Shown here: one piece after another, positions 42,201 through 53,500 of the stretch
How the letters are laid out: each line of letters begins with the position of its first letter
Numbering within the stretch: the first letter of the stretch is position 1
From: Gautieria morchelliformis
Lineage: Eukaryota; Basidiomycota; Agaricomycetes; Gomphales; Gomphaceae
DNA length: 64,000 bases
Direction: 5' to 3'
Assembly (NCBI GenBank): GCA_015179125.1
Contig: WHVA01000101.1
Coordinates: forward strand, 203,377 to 267,376
Translations under genes and position numbers: made by a program
The notes under the pieces: generated by a model
Told to the model about the DNA's origin: nothing
Database searches by the model: none
Seen by the model: the letters and a program-made list of their open reading frames with translations, nothing else

Positions 42201-43541
42201 ACTTGGTGACTGGAGGTCTAGTCGATATAAGCCATTGACTTTCGGTGCTTGCATCAATACTTTTCCAGCAGCATTAGATATTGTGCATTTCTGGCCACCG
42301 AGTCGAATGTCGTAGCCAGCATCATCGCACCGACCGATCGAGACGAGGGTAGCAGCAATTTTGGGTGCATAGTATGTATCTTGCAACGTGACTTCTACTG
42401 TTCTATCTCCAACCTTATTGGATAATACGAGCAGTCCTGAGCCGAAGGCATCAAAGGTACCTTTGTTGGCTGCTCGGATAGTCCTCGGCTGTGAGAATTG
42501 ACAGTAGTTCCTCAATAAATTTTTGTGAGGAGTCATATGCGATGTCGTTCCGGTGTCGAGTATGACTATAACTCCTGAGGATGTGCTCAAATTGAAATTA
42601 GAGCACTCGTCAAAATTGGTGAAGGCAAGATGCCCATCACCACTTTCCTCAGAAGTAGACTCTTCTTCGGCAACATTCGCTTTTGCTTTACCCTTCTTCT
42701 TCTTCTTGCCTTTGGCTTTCTTCTTCTGACGTGGTCCTTGACCTTCTTTACCACCTCCTTTAGCCCAGCAATTTTCGATGGAATGTCCAGGCTTTTTGCA
42801 GTTGGTGCATACATGCGCCTTCTGCCCCTTCTGGTCCTTCTTAGTAGATGAACCAATAAACACCTGCTCTTCTTGCGGGAGTGTTTTCTTCCTGTCATAC
42901 TGAGCCTTTAGTACCCTAATGATATTATCAGGGACCAATGGCATCCCGCATTCTTCAAGCGAAGTTGTAAGGGCATTCATGACTGCCTCATAGGATGGTG
43001 GAAGTGACGCAAGGATTATGTCCATTAATTCTTCTTCAGAAACTCTAGCTCCCATCTCATTAAGACGAGCATATAGGTCTTGGGCCTTGTCCAAATGATC
43101 TCTCAAGTCTCCATCCTCAGGACATCTCATACTGCGGAGTTGTCTCTGCAGGCTGGTGAGGACCATCTTGGGCTTTTTGGTCATTTCATTGACCAGTGCA
43201 TCCCAAGTCTCTTTTGCTGTCTTCTGCTTCTGTAGCATCAGGGCTAATGACTCTGACACTGAGACGATGATTTGGGTCTTGGCTTGTCCTTCTCTAGCAA
43301 GGTATCTCTCCAGCTTCTCCTCGGCCTTATCCATCTGAGTTTCCTCAGCTTCTGTTAGAATATGGCCTGGGGGCATGACTGGAGGATCAGGAGGTCGAGT
43401 GACTCTCCCTTCTACATGCTTGAGCAGATTTTTGGACTCGAAATAGCTGATGAGAGTGGCTCGCCACAATGGCCAATTACTTCCATCAGTAGCAAGCTTC
43501 TCAACACCCAATAGCTTCTCAGAAGTGTCTCCGGGGCCCAT
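39297..43541 (-). CDS. CopD D2 Gag-Pol polyprotein (1414 aa), intact
   Basis: Gag capsid (residues 1-230, SNWPLWRATLISYF), CCHC knuckle CTNCKKPGHSIENC (245-258), Lys-rich linker, protease VILDTGTTSHMT (about 326-337), GAG-pre-integrase zinc region (HQKMGHISQ ... CDACIQAK), integrase catalytic core (DDYSRESV, SDRGGEY, ESNGVAERLNRT), reverse transcriptase (WVYLWKRNPEGKP ... TAVDDLTI), RNase H (GYSDADWG, LSSTEAEF, DNQSAI). Ends 13 bp before the 3' LTR. Integrase before RT marks it as Ty1/copia. ATG 43541 is only 5 nt from the 5' LTR edge (43547), leaving no room for a separate leader. No frameshift between gag and pol, so the Gag:Pol ratio must be set in another way. Confidence 0.97.
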   Translation of the reverse strand: MGPGDTSEKLLGVEKLATDGSNWPLWRATLISYFESKNLLKHVEGRVTRPPDPPVMPPGHILTEAEETQMDKAEEKLERYLAREGQAKTQIIVSVSESLALMLQKQKTAKETWDALVNEMTKKPKMVLTSLQRQLRSMRCPEDGDLRDHLDKAQDLYARLNEMGARVSEEELMDIILASLPPSYEAVMNALTTSLEECGMPLVPDNIIRVLKAQYDRKKTLPQEEQVFIGSSTKKDQKGQKAHVCTNCKKPGHSIENCWAKGGGKEGQGPRQKKKAKGKKKKKGKAKANVAEEESTSEESGDGHLAFTNFDECSNFNLSTSSGVIVILDTGTTSHMTPHKNLLRNYCQFSQPRTIRAANKGTFDAFGSGLLVLSNKVGDRTVEVTLQDTYYAPKIAATLVSIGRCDDAGYDIRLGGQKCTISNAAGKVLMQAPKVNGLYRLDLQSPSAQAHMCLSAMEIHQKMGHISQKSLQHLLNHGMILGIELSSTGDRIVCDACIQAKIARKPLPREPRDRTSKFGDRIYSDVWGPARHLTIDKKSYYVSFIDDYSRESVIYLMANKSEAFSKYKLYEALMLRQRNVHIKALVSDRGGEYTSSEFEQHLAKQGTKHQLTVHDTPESNGVAERLNRTLTERTRAMLLESSLPKILWGYAIQHANYLRNRTHTRALPDKTPYEMIHHEKPNLKDIHAWGTEIYVKITQGDKLAARAKRARWIGISAQSHGHYVYWPDSHKVSVERNVVFDSEMKKGKVPIISIEESKLPTSKEEKKAIPASVPVPGRLVSEEAKIEEIDESAPEEYLEKLQPIQGVDDRPREAEPIRRSERIRQQQVQPAPSGPVTRSQTQRQTGAHTTTLAYEDVEDHEEVLFDQELSSEIDGISSYECAISAFLTDGQNNIKAPDLSQIEPSNADEALNNPMWKKSMDKEYEALIDKGVWERTKPPPGANIVGNKWVYLWKRNPEGKPIVPKSRMVAQGFTQKFGIDYDETYSPVARLSSLRIICAIAARNDWPIHQMDVDYAYLNAKLPEPIYMKQPYGYESGDKGEVLLLKKALYGLKQSGREWYKRLSGEFHKLGFTTSATDGAVFYRRGGKGHVIIATAVDDLTITAENQSVLDEVKRDLAQVFSMKDLGEIHWLLNLKIERDWQKKTIAISQPAYIEKIIKKFNLEDAKTYATPLDPAVKLSKDQCPSTERGKKAMSKFPYRQAIGSLMWAAVATRPDIAFAVSLLSQFLENPGGTHWNAVKCVFKYLKGTKHYKLTLGRNQDGLMGYSDADWGSQSHRRSYSAYLFQIDGGTVSWSCQKQSIVALSSTEAEFVALTHAGKEALWMRHFISEIFQPLNRPIQVYSDNQSAIAITYGTQQHTRTKHFDIRLYFLRDIIKNQQAKLVYLPTEQMLADILTKGLPSPRVKILNEQIGIY

Positions 43542-43546
43542 AACCC

Positions 43547-44044
43547 TGTAGAGGACAGGAATTATAGGCAGTAGGTATGGGCTTGTTATTCAAAAGAATA
43601 GACTAGAAATCAATTCACTCTCTCAGTGAATTTAGTGGTCACTGTAAATATATTATACACTACCTAGAAATCAATTCACTACAGAGCATTTCTAGGTCAA
43701 TAAATGCAAAGACTACTAGACTAATTTACTTGCCTCTCTCAGTGAATTTAGTGGTCACTGAGAGAGGGGGAAATGTGTTCCACTGCGCATGTACTACTAC
43801 CCGGCCCTTTAGCGCCCAAGAGCTCGCGCGTCGAAGTCATTTCAGACTCCGCTGGGTGCAGCCGCCTGTGAAAGTAGGAATAACAAGATGAAATAGAGAG
43901 ATAAGGAATGAGTGGAAAATTTCGAAAATAACCAGAGAAATGGATGCATAATACAAGAACAATGTGAGAAGAACTTGGAAGGCCACACAACAAATTGGAT
44001 ATATTATGCTTGATTTTGGTGCAGGAGCATAAATGCACCCAACA
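43547..44044 (-). repeat. CopD D2 5' LTR (498 bp)
   Basis: Matches 38786-39283 over the full length; hairpin CCTCTCTCAGTGA / TCACTGAGAGAGG present as in the other copies. Confidence 0.95.
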
Positions 44045-46139
44045 GTCTAGTGAGCGCGTCGGGTTTTGCTCCGAGCTTTCCGGGGCGGAAACGGATCACC
44101 ATGTTGAACTGTGAGAGGTATTCAGACCAGCGGACTTGACGGCGAGTCAAAATCTTAGTGGTTGCAAAATACTCAAGGTTCTTATGATCCGTTACAACGT
44201 CGATCGGATAAGTTGGACCTTCGAGGTAGTGTCTCCAAATTTTGAAGGCTTCAAAAATCGCAAGTAGTTCCTTATTGTGGACGTCGTAGTTGAGTTCCGG
44301 GGCGGAAAAGGTGCGGGAATGAAAGGCGATCGGATGAATTTCTCCGTCGTCGGGTGAAATGATGGAAAGAATGGTGGCTAGCGCGTAGTCAGAAGCGTCG
44401 GTTTCGAGTACAAGTTGGGCATCAGGAATCCAGAAACCGAGTATGGGAGCCGTGGTGAAGGCCGATTTGAGAGCTTCAAATGCGGAACGGCATTCCGGTG
44501 TGAAATTCCATGGGGCACCCTTCCTGGTGAGACGCGTGAGCGGAACAGTAATGTCGGAAAAATTATAAATGAAACGCCGGTAAAAGTTGGCGAAGCCAAG
44601 GAAAGACTGTACATCCTTAACACGTCGGGGTTCCGGCCATTCTTGAATTGCCTTGACCTTGTCCTCTGCCATGGTAAGACCTGTTGGAGAGAGGATGTAG
44701 CCGAGGTATTCGACCGTGTCGCGATGCCATTCGCATTTCTCTGCTTTTGCGTAGAGATGGTGTTTGCGTAGGCGGCGGAGTACTTCGCGGACATGTTCCC
44801 GATGTTTTCCCGGTGTGTCAGAATAGATGAGGATGTCGTCAATGTAGACTAGAACGCATACGTCGAGGAGGTCGGAAAATACGTCGTTCATGAATCGCTG
44901 AAAAGCGGCGGGAGCGTTGGTTAGACCAAAAGGCATGACAGTCCACTCAAAGGCACCGTAGCGGGTGCGGAAGGTGGTTTTCCACTTGTCACCTTCCCGG
45001 ATGCGGACAAGGTGATAAGCGTGCCGGAGGTCAATTTTGGTGTAGATCTTCGCCCTGCGGGGAGTGTCGAGTAAGTCGGAAATGCGCGGAAGCGGATATT
45101 TGTCCTTTTTAGTGAGGGCATTGAGTCCGCGGAAATCGACGCAGAGGCGGAGAGATCCATCCTTCTTCTTGACGAAGAGGACCGGAGCGCCGTGCGGAGA
45201 CAGCGAAGGGCGGATAAAGCCCATGTTGAGATGTTCATCGACGAACTCTCGGAGAGTTAGGAGTTCACTTTGCGAAAGAGAGTAGATCGGTCCAAGGGGC
45301 GGAGATGCTCCTTCTTCCAAATCTATCTTCAAGTCGTAAGGTCGATGTTCAGCAGGTTTGTCGGCTTTGGTCTTATTGAACACGTCCGGGAAGTCACGAT
45401 ATTCTTCCGGAACTGAGCTCATGTCGACCGGAGCGGAAGTTGAGGCGGAACGAGCCTTGACTGAAGCCGAATCGGAGAGGTGAAGCTGGAAGACGGTCGT
45501 ATCATCTTGCCGTTGCAATACGCGGAAAGCGGTGGCGGAAACGAGCGCAATTCGAGGGGCTTCGAGGGGCGGAGGTGCTAAAGCGGGACCGGAGTGCGGA
45601 ACTGAATCCACGAGCGGAGTTGCAGAAGAGGCCTGAGCCATCTTTGCAGAAGACGTCGGAATAGACGGAAGTTGATCCGGGGTACGGAACTGTATTTGAC
45701 CCAATGCCCAGTTAATCGACGGATTATATCGGGTGAGCCAATTGTGTCCTAGTACAACGGAACAGCTAGCATCTAGCGGAGTAACGTAAAACGTAACTTC
45801 ATGGTTGTCCCCAGTAGCGAAACGGATAGACAGATCCACAACTTGGGAAATTCCCGTGTTGGAAGACCCGTCGAAAAGGTGGAGCGGAATAGTCGGAATG
45901 TTGCGGGTCGGAAGTTTATGTTTCAAAACAAAGTCGGAATCGAGGAAACAATGAGTCGAACCGGAGTCGACCAATGCTGTAAACGGGGGTGCGGAAATGG
46001 TGTCGGAAGTGAGCGGAACAGAGAGAGAGTCGGAGGACGAAAGAGCGGATGCGTTGAGTTTAACCTCGTTTGTCGCACGAATGGGGTCAACACAGCCCTC
46101 AGCTCGTGCGGAGGCCGGAGGACTGCTGACTATTTTTTT
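44045..46139 (-). pseudogene. pol: GypA A2 pol, truncated after RNase H
   Basis: Open from the frameshift site (46133-46139) through protease, RT and RNase H, and cut by the D2 LTR after KPDALTR. Shows the correct base count where A1 has one extra A. As left, it would be a Pol lacking integrase. Confidence 0.93.
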
Positions 46140-47521
46140 GAATCCGCAGCGGGAACCGCTTCGGATTTCTCTTCCGTCTTTGCTGCGCGGCCCTTGGCCT
46201 TAGCAGCGGAGGCGGAAGCGCAAGTGCAGTCGCGAGCGACGTGACCTCCTTTGCCGCAGAAGAGGCAAAGGTTGTTGTCCATGCGACGCTGGCGTTCTAC
46301 AGGGGTTAGTTTTCCGTCCTTCCCAAGTTTGTCGGAAAGATCCGGGGTGCTCTTCCGGGCGTTGGTGTTAGAACCAGAGGCCTGGTTGTTCCGAGGGGTG
46401 TTGTTGTTGTTCCGGTTGCCGGAGTTGGATCCGGAACTGTTGTTGTTGTTGTTTCCGGAGTTGGTGTTTCCGGAATTGGTCTTCTTCTTGTCTTTATCAG
46501 ACTTCTTGTCGGAAGACTTGTCGTTCTTGCTCTGGGCGGAAGTTTCACGAGCAATCTCGGAGTGTCTTTCCCAGTAGCGCGAATCGATGGATTGGGCGAG
46601 GTTGCGGAGGTCGGTAAGGGTGGCGGGTTTTCCGACGCGGGCAATTTCATCCTTGATGCGGGATGGCAAGCCCATGTAAAACTGGCGTCGGAGTGCGGCT
46701 TCTCCCCATTGGACTCGAGGAGCGAGCTGCTGAAACGTGACGATATATTTAGCTATCTTATGAGTGTCTTTCATGCGAAGCTTATCGAGTTCGTTTTCCG
46801 CATCGGCTTCCATATCAAATGGTCCGAAGTTGCTGCGGAGTTCGGAAATGAAATTGGGGTAATCGTCGGCCCAGTCGACGAGAGCGAACGGATCCATGAG
46901 GGCGGGTTCGAAATAGTCGAGCGCCGTGCCTCGGAGATAGGAAAGGGCATAATTGACCTTTCGTTCGTCGTCGGGAAAGGCGTCGGGACGATCACGGAAA
47001 TTGAGTTGAAGCTGAACCAGAAATGGCTGGAGCTTCTTGGGGTCGGAACCGTCGAACTGATCTGGTTCACGGACCTTTGTCTTGGGGCGTGGTGGTGCTT
47101 GGGCCGGGCGCTGGAGTTGTCCGGCTAGCATGGCGATGGCTTGTGCAAGATCCGGAACTCGCGCGGGCGGAACTGGGTTGGCGGGAATCTGAGGTGGAAT
47201 TGGAGGTGGAGGACCGCCATGAGGGCCACCTGGAGGTGGTCCTGGTGGAGGTGGTGGTGGTGGAGCTGGGCGTCGGAATGACGCTGCTGTTTGTTCGCCG
47301 CTGCTACTCGTTGAATTCCCGTCGTAGTCGGGATTTTCGTCGGGATTAGTGTCGGGAACTTCTTCGAATCGTTGCGGAAAAACATCGGAAAGCTCATCGT
47401 CGGCACGAGAGCTGCTGGAGGGTCCCGCGTGCCTTGGTGCTGCGGATCTAAGACTGCCAAAATAAGAGAGAGCTTCGACAGCTCCTGCTCGAGCTGAAGT
47501 AGCTGTGGTACGAGGAGGCAT
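46130..47521 (-). CDS. gag: GypA A2 gag (463 aa), intact
   Basis: ATG 47521 to TAG 46130-46132. Low-complexity N-terminus with a polyproline run (residues about 85-110), capsid domain about 145-320, Ser/Lys/Asn-rich linker about 325-405, CCHC knuckle CLFCGKGGHVARDC about 426-439, charged C-terminus. It is the reference for reading the two frameshifts of A1. Stop follows the slippery A-run directly. Confidence 0.95.
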   Translation of the reverse strand: MPPRTTATSARAGAVEALSYFGSLRSAAPRHAGPSSSSRADDELSDVFPQRFEEVPDTNPDENPDYDGNSTSSSGEQTAASFRRPAPPPPPPPGPPPGGPHGGPPPPIPPQIPANPVPPARVPDLAQAIAMLAGQLQRPAQAPPRPKTKVREPDQFDGSDPKKLQPFLVQLQLNFRDRPDAFPDDERKVNYALSYLRGTALDYFEPALMDPFALVDWADDYPNFISELRSNFGPFDMEADAENELDKLRMKDTHKIAKYIVTFQQLAPRVQWGEAALRRQFYMGLPSRIKDEIARVGKPATLTDLRNLAQSIDSRYWERHSEIARETSAQSKNDKSSDKKSDKDKKKTNSGNTNSGNNNNNSSGSNSGNRNNNNTPRNNQASGSNTNARKSTPDLSDKLGKDGKLTPVERQRRMDNNLCLFCGKGGHVARDCTCASASAAKAKGRAAKTEEKSEAVPAADSKK

Positions 47522-47541
47522 AGTAATAGTTATCGGGTGGG

Positions 47542-47552
47542 AATCAGATAAT
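47542..47552 (-). other. GypA A2 primer binding site, self-priming type
   Basis: Minus-strand ATTATCTGATT beside the 5' LTR, complementary over 11 nt to the predicted RNA start in the LTR (47810-47820). Confidence 0.7.
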
Positions 47553-47554
47553 AC

Positions 47555-48235
47555 TGTTACGTATCGAGATTTCCACTAAGTCGGAACTGGAAAGGACAGC
47601 GGCTTCAACTTATAGGTTGCGCCCCCAATGAACTATCGTCCTAGGTATTTCGGAAATGAGTCCGAAGTTGGAAAGTACTGAGCCAAAGGTTTGGTCGGAA
47701 CTTGAGGCGGAACTGAGGCGGAAAGCGGAAGACGGAGAGACTGAGATCTTGCTAGACTCGCTGTGCTAAGAACAGGAGATGGAGCGAAGGAAATCAAGTA
47801 TCGAAGGTGATTATCTGATTGCACAATAACAGACATACATGAGGGGGTTTTTATACAAAGCGCAGAGCAACAAGTAATGGTGTTGTACTAAACAAATTCC
47901 GGAGGAAGCGGAAGTCGAGTACAATGTGTGGGAACTAACTAATTGGGAACAATGGGACTACAAGGGGGGTTCAGGGTAAGGTAGAACAATGGCAAAGAAC
48001 AAGGGGTCGGGAAAACATATCTGACAACGAACTACAAGGGTGACCGGATATATGGTTTTGATGGATGGCGAGGTGGGCCCGGTGGGTCCGAGTAATAGAG
48101 TCGAAAGAACAAGGGAAATGTACAAGGGGCGGAATGTCGGAAATGTCGGAGGGCGGAACGTTGTGCGGAACTATTGGAGGGGCGGAAGGAGTGGCGGAAC
48201 TGAGGGTCGGAAGTCGGAAATGAACGGTCGTAACA
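47555..48235 (-). repeat. GypA A2 5' LTR (681 bp)
   Basis: Same length as the A1 5' LTR with very few substitutions (for example near 47821). Its outer end TAACA overlaps the A3 gag sequence by microhomology. Confidence 0.95.
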
Positions 48236-50034
48236 CAACACCAACGCCTGAAAGAGCACTCCGGACCTTTCCGACAAACTTGGGAAGGACGGAAAACTAA
48301 CCCCTGTAGAACGCCAGCGTCGCATGGACAACAACCTTTGCCTTTTCTGTGGCAAAGGCGGTCACGTCGCTCGCGACTGCACTCGCGCTTCCGCCTCCGC
48401 TGCTAAGGCCAAGGGCCGCGCAGCAAAGACGGAAGAGAAATCCGAAGCGGCTCCCGCTGCGGATTCAAAAAAATAGTCAGCAGTCCTCCGGCCTCCGCAC
48501 AAGCTGAGGGCTGTGTTGACCCTATTCGTGCGACAAACGAGGTTAAACTCAACGCATCCACTCTTTCGTCCTCCGACTCCCTCTCTGTTCCGCTCACTTC
48601 CGACACCATTTCCGCACCCCCGTTTACAGCATTGATCGACTCCGGTTCGACTCATTGTTTCCTCGATTCCGACTTTGTTTTGAAACATAAACTTCCGACT
48701 CGCAACATTCCGACAATTCCGCTCCGCCTTTTCGACGGGTCTTCCAACACGGCAATCTCTCAAGTCGTGGATCTGTCTATCCGTTTCGCTACTGGGGACA
48801 ACCATGAAGTTACGTTTTACGTTACTCTGCTAGATGCTAGCTGTTCCATTGTACTAGGACACAATTGGCTCACCCGATGTAATCCGTCGATTAACTGGGC
48901 ATTGGGTCAAATACAGTTCGGTACCCCGGATCGACTTCCGTCTATTCCGACGTCTTCCACAAAGATGGCTCAGGCCTCTTCTGCAACTCCACTCGTGGAT
49001 TCAGTTCCGCACTCCGGTCCCGCTTTAGCACCTCCGTCCCTCGAAGCTCCTCGAATTGCGCTCGTCTCCGCCACCGCTTTCCGCATATTGCAACGGCAAG
49101 AGGATACGACCGTTTTCCAGCTTCACCTTTCCAATTTGGCTTCAGTCAAGGCTCGTTCCGCCTCGACTTCCGCTCCGGTCAACATGAGCTCAGTTCCGGA
49201 AGAATATCGTGACTTCCCCGGACATGTTCAACAAGGCCAAAGCCAATAAACCAGCTGAACATCGACCTTACGATTTGAAGATAGATTTGGAAGAAGGAGC
49301 ATCTCCGCCCCTTGGACCAATCTACTCCCTTTCGCAAAGTGAACTCCAGACTCTCCGCGAGTTCGTCGATGAACATCTCAACATGGGCTTCATCCGCCCT
49401 TCGCTGTCTCCGCACGGCGCTCCGGTCCTTTTCGCCAAGAAGAAGGATGGATCTCTCCGCCTCTGCGTCGATTTCCGCGGACTCAACGCCCTCACTAAGA
49501 AGGACAAATATCTGCTTCCGCGCATTTCCGACCTACTCGACACTCCCCGCAGGGCGAAGATCTATACCAAAATCGACCTCCGGCACGCTTATCACCTTGT
49601 CTGCATCTGGGAAGGTGACGAGTGGAAAACCACTTTCCGCACCCGCTACGGTGCTTTTGAGTGGGTTGTCATGCCTTTTGGTCTAACCAATGCTCCTGCC
49701 GCTTTTCAGCAATTCATGAACGACGTATTTTCCGACCTCCTCAACGTATGCGTTCTAGTCTACATTGATGACATCCTCATTTATTCCGACACACCGGAAA
49801 AACATCGGGAACATGTCCGCGAAGTACTCCGCCGTCTATGCAAACACCATCTCTACGCAAAAGCAGAGAAATGCGAATGGCATCGCCATCGCGACACGGT
49901 CGAATACCTCGGCTACATCCTCTCTCCAACAGGTCTTACCATGGCAGAGGACAAGGTCAAGGCAATTCAAGAATGGCCGGAACCCCGACTTGTTAAGGAT
50001 GTGCAGTCTTTCCTTGGCTTTGCCAACTTTTACC
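48236..50034 (+). pseudogene. GypA copy A3, part 1: gag tail, protease, RT
   Basis: Begins mid-gag at the junction with A2. A stop (TGA) replaces an Arg codon at about 48248. CCHC knuckle about 48340-48381, slippery A-run 48467-48473, gag stop 48474-48476. Pol frame: protease (DSGSTHCF near 48635), an extra C near 49218 shifting the frame, RT with YIDD (about 49765). Interrupted at 50034 by D3. More diverged from A1 than A2 is, so it is older. Confidence 0.92.
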
Positions 50035-50532
50035 TGTAGAGGACAGGAATTATAGGCAGTAGGTATGGACTTGTTATTCAAAAGAATAGACTAGAAATCA
50101 ATTCACTCTCTCAGTGAATTTAGTGGTCACTATAAATATATTATACACTACCTAGAAATCAATTCACTACAGAGGATTTCTAGGTCAATAAATGCAAAGA
50201 CTACTAGACTAATTTACTTGCCTCTCTCAGTGAATTTAGTGGTCACTGAGAGAGGGGGAAATGTGTTCCACTGCGCATGTACTACTACCCGGCCCTTTAG
50301 CGCCCAAGAGCTCGCGCGTCGAAGTCATTTCAGACTCCGCTGGGTGCAGCCGCTTGTGAAAGTAGGAATAACAAGATGAAATAGAGAGATAAGGAATGAG
50401 TGGAAAATTTCGAAAATAACCAGAGAAATGGATGCATAATACAAGAACAATGTGAGAAGAAATTGGAAGGCCACACAACAAATTGGATATATTATGCTTG
50501 ATTTTGGTGCAGGAGCATAAATGCACCCAACA
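50035..50532 (-). repeat. CopD D3 3' LTR
   Basis: 498 bp, matching 54795-55292 with at most a base or two of difference. Confidence 0.95.
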
Positions 50533-50545
50533 CGCCCCCTCAAGC

Positions 50546-53500
50546 TTAATATATTCCGATTTGCTCGTTGAGAATCTTCACTCTAGGACTAGGAAGTCCT
50601 TTAGTGAGGATATCTGCCAACATTTGTTCGGTTGGCAAATAAACGAGCTTGGCTTGTTGATTTTTGATTATATCTCGAAGGAAATATAACCTGATGTCGA
50701 AATGCTTGGTTCTCGTGTGTTGTTGGGTGCCATACGTGATGGCAATGGCTGATTGATTGTCTGAATAAACTTGGATGGGTCTGTTCAGTGGTTGGAATAT
50801 TTCAGAAATAAAATGGCGCATCCAAAGAGCCTCTTTGCCCGCATGGGTCAGGGCGACGAATTCGGCTTCAGTTGATGAGAGGGCTACTATCGACTGTTTC
50901 TGGCAACTCCATGAAACAGTGCCTCCATCAATCTGAAATAAGTATGCCGAATACGAACGCCTATGACTCTGTGAACCCCAATCCGCATCTGAATACCCCA
51001 TCAAGCCGTCTTGATTTCTTCCAAGTGTGAGCTTGTAATGCTTCGTGCCTTTCAAATATTTGAAGACACATTTGACTGCATTCCAGTGTGTGCCACCTGG
51101 ATTTTCAAGGAATTGCGAGAGTAATGACACCGCAAATGCAATGTCAGGTCGAGTAGCTACAGCCGCCCACATCAGTGATCCTATAGCTTGCCTGTATGGA
51201 AACTTCGACATGGCTTTCTTGCCTCTCTCTGTAGAAGGGCATTGGTCTTTAGATAATTTTACGGCTGGATCAAGAGGCGTAGCATAAGTCTTTGCATCTT
51301 CGAGATTGAATTTCTTGATGATCTTCTCGATGTATGCAGGTTGTGAAATTGCAATAGTTTTCTTCTGCCAGTCTCTTTCGATTTTGAGATTCAATAGCCA
51401 ATGAATCTCGCCTAGATCTTTCATACTGAAGACCTGAGCAAGATCTCGTTTGACTTCGTCCAGGACTGACTGATTCTCAGCTGTGATGGTGAGATCGTCC
51501 ACAGCTGTTGCAATGATCACATGCCCCTTTCCGCCACGTCTATAAAATACAGCCCCGTCTGTGGCTGACGTAGTGAATCCTAACTTGTGGAATTCACCAC
51601 TTAGACGTTTGTACCATTCTCTTCCAGATTGCTTGAGGCCGTAGAGTGCTTTCTTCAAAAGTAGCACTTCGCCTTTGTCTCCTGACTCATATCCATACGG
51701 CTGCTTCATGTAAATAGGTTCGGGCAACTTAGCATTGAGGTATGCATAGTCCACGTCCATTTGATGAATAGGCCAGTCATTCCTAGCAGCAATGGCGCAT
51801 ATGATCCGTAGGGAGGATAACCGAGCAACAGGTGAGTATGTCTCATCATAGTCGATTCCAAACTTCTGCGTGAAGCCTTGGGCGACCATTCTCGATTTAG
51901 GTACTATTGGTTTCCCTTCTGGATTACGCTTCCAAAGGTAGACCCATTTGTTGCCGACAATGTTGGCTCCAGGAGGTGGTTTGGTTCTTTCCCACACTCC
52001 CTTGTCGATTAGGGCCTCATACTCTTTGTCCATTGATTTCTTCCACATAGGATTATTCAGAGCTTCGTCTGCATTGCTAGGTTCAATTTGACTCAAATCC
52101 GGCGCCTTAATGTTGTTTTGACCGTCGGTTAGAAACGCACTGATGGCACACTCATAGCTACTGATGCCATCAATCTCGGAGGATAATTCTTGGTCGAATA
52201 AAACTTCTTCATGGTCCTCAACGTCCTCGTAAGCTAGCGTAGTCGTATGTGCGCCAGTTTGTCTCTGAGTTTGAGATCTTGTCACGGGACCTGATGGGGC
52301 CGGCTGCACTTGTTGTTGACGGATCCTTTCGCTTCTCCTTATCGGTTCAGCTTCTCTAGGTCTGTCATCAACTCCCTGAATAGGTTGCAGCTTTTCAAGA
52401 TATTCTTCCGGTGCACTTTCATCAATTTCTTCGATCTTTGCCTCTTCGCTGACTAAGCGACCGGGCACAGGCACTGATGCCGGAATGGCTTTCTTCTCTT
52501 CTTTAGACGTAGGTAGCTTGGATTCCTCAATAGAAATGATTGGGACCTTTCCCTTCTTCATTTCTGAATCAAAGACAACGTTCCGCTCGACAGAAACTTT
52601 GTGCGAGTCAGGCCAATAAACATAATGACCATGGCTCTGCGCAGAAATTCCTATCCATCGAGCTCTTTTGGCACGAGCTGCCAATTTATCTCCCTGAGTG
52701 ATTTTAACGTAAATTTCAGTTCCCCACGCGTGAATGTCTTTGAGATTCGGTTTTTCATGGTGAATCATCTCGTAGGGCGTTTTATCTGGTAGAGCTCTTG
52801 TATGCGTCCTGTTCCTAAGATAATTGGCATGCTGTATCGCATAGCCCCATAATATCTTAGGAAGGCTTGATTCTAGCAGCATGGCACGAGTTCTCTCAGT
52901 GAGGGTTCGGTTCAGGCGTTCCGCAACACCATTGGACTCTGGTGTGTCGTGTACCGTCAACTGATGCTTCGTGCCTTGTTTGGCTAGATGCTGTTCGAAT
53001 TCAGAGCTCGTATACTCGCCCCCTCGATCAGAAACAAGTGCCTTGATGTGCACATTTCTCTGTCGAAGCATTAAAGCCTCGTAGAGCTTGTACTTTGAGA
53101 ATGCTTCTGATTTGTTCGCCATGAGATAGATCACCGATTCTCTTGAGTAGTCATCGATAAAGGAGACATAATATGACTTCTTATCGATCGTGAGGTGTCT
53201 TGCAGGTCCCCAGACATCAGAATAAATTCTGTCACCGAATTTTGATGTTCGGTCTCTGGGTTCTCGAGGAAGAGGTTTGCGCGCAATCTTGGCCTGAATA
53301 CACGCATCACAGACAATTCTATCGCCTGTGGAGCTCAGTTCAATGCCCAATATCATGCCATGATTTAATAGATGTTGTAGGGACTTCTGCGAGATGTGCC
53401 CCATCTTTTGATGAATTTCCATGGCAGATAAACACATATGGGCTTGAGCACTTGGTGACTGGAGGTCTAGTCGATATAAGCCATTGACTTTCGGTGCTTG

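Larger units (their letters stand above)
38786..44044 (-). mobile_element. CopD copy D2: complete Ty1/copia retrotransposon (5259 bp)
   Basis: LTRs of 498 bp at both ends with an intact Gag-Pol. Nearly identical to D3. The right flank (GTCTA) is GypA A2 pol, the left flank (CTATT) is the copia LTR fragment, so no duplication: one flank was exchanged or lost after insertion. Intact ORF and matching LTRs suggest a potentially active element. Confidence 0.95.
44045..48235 (-). mobile_element. GypA copy A2, 3' truncated
   Basis: 5' LTR (47555-48235), PBS, intact gag and pol up to the end of RNase H, where D2 begins. Near-identical to A1 but without its frameshifts. Integrase, chromodomain, antisense ORF and 3' LTR are missing. 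The outer edge of its LTR abuts copy A3 in opposite orientation. Confidence 0.93.
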
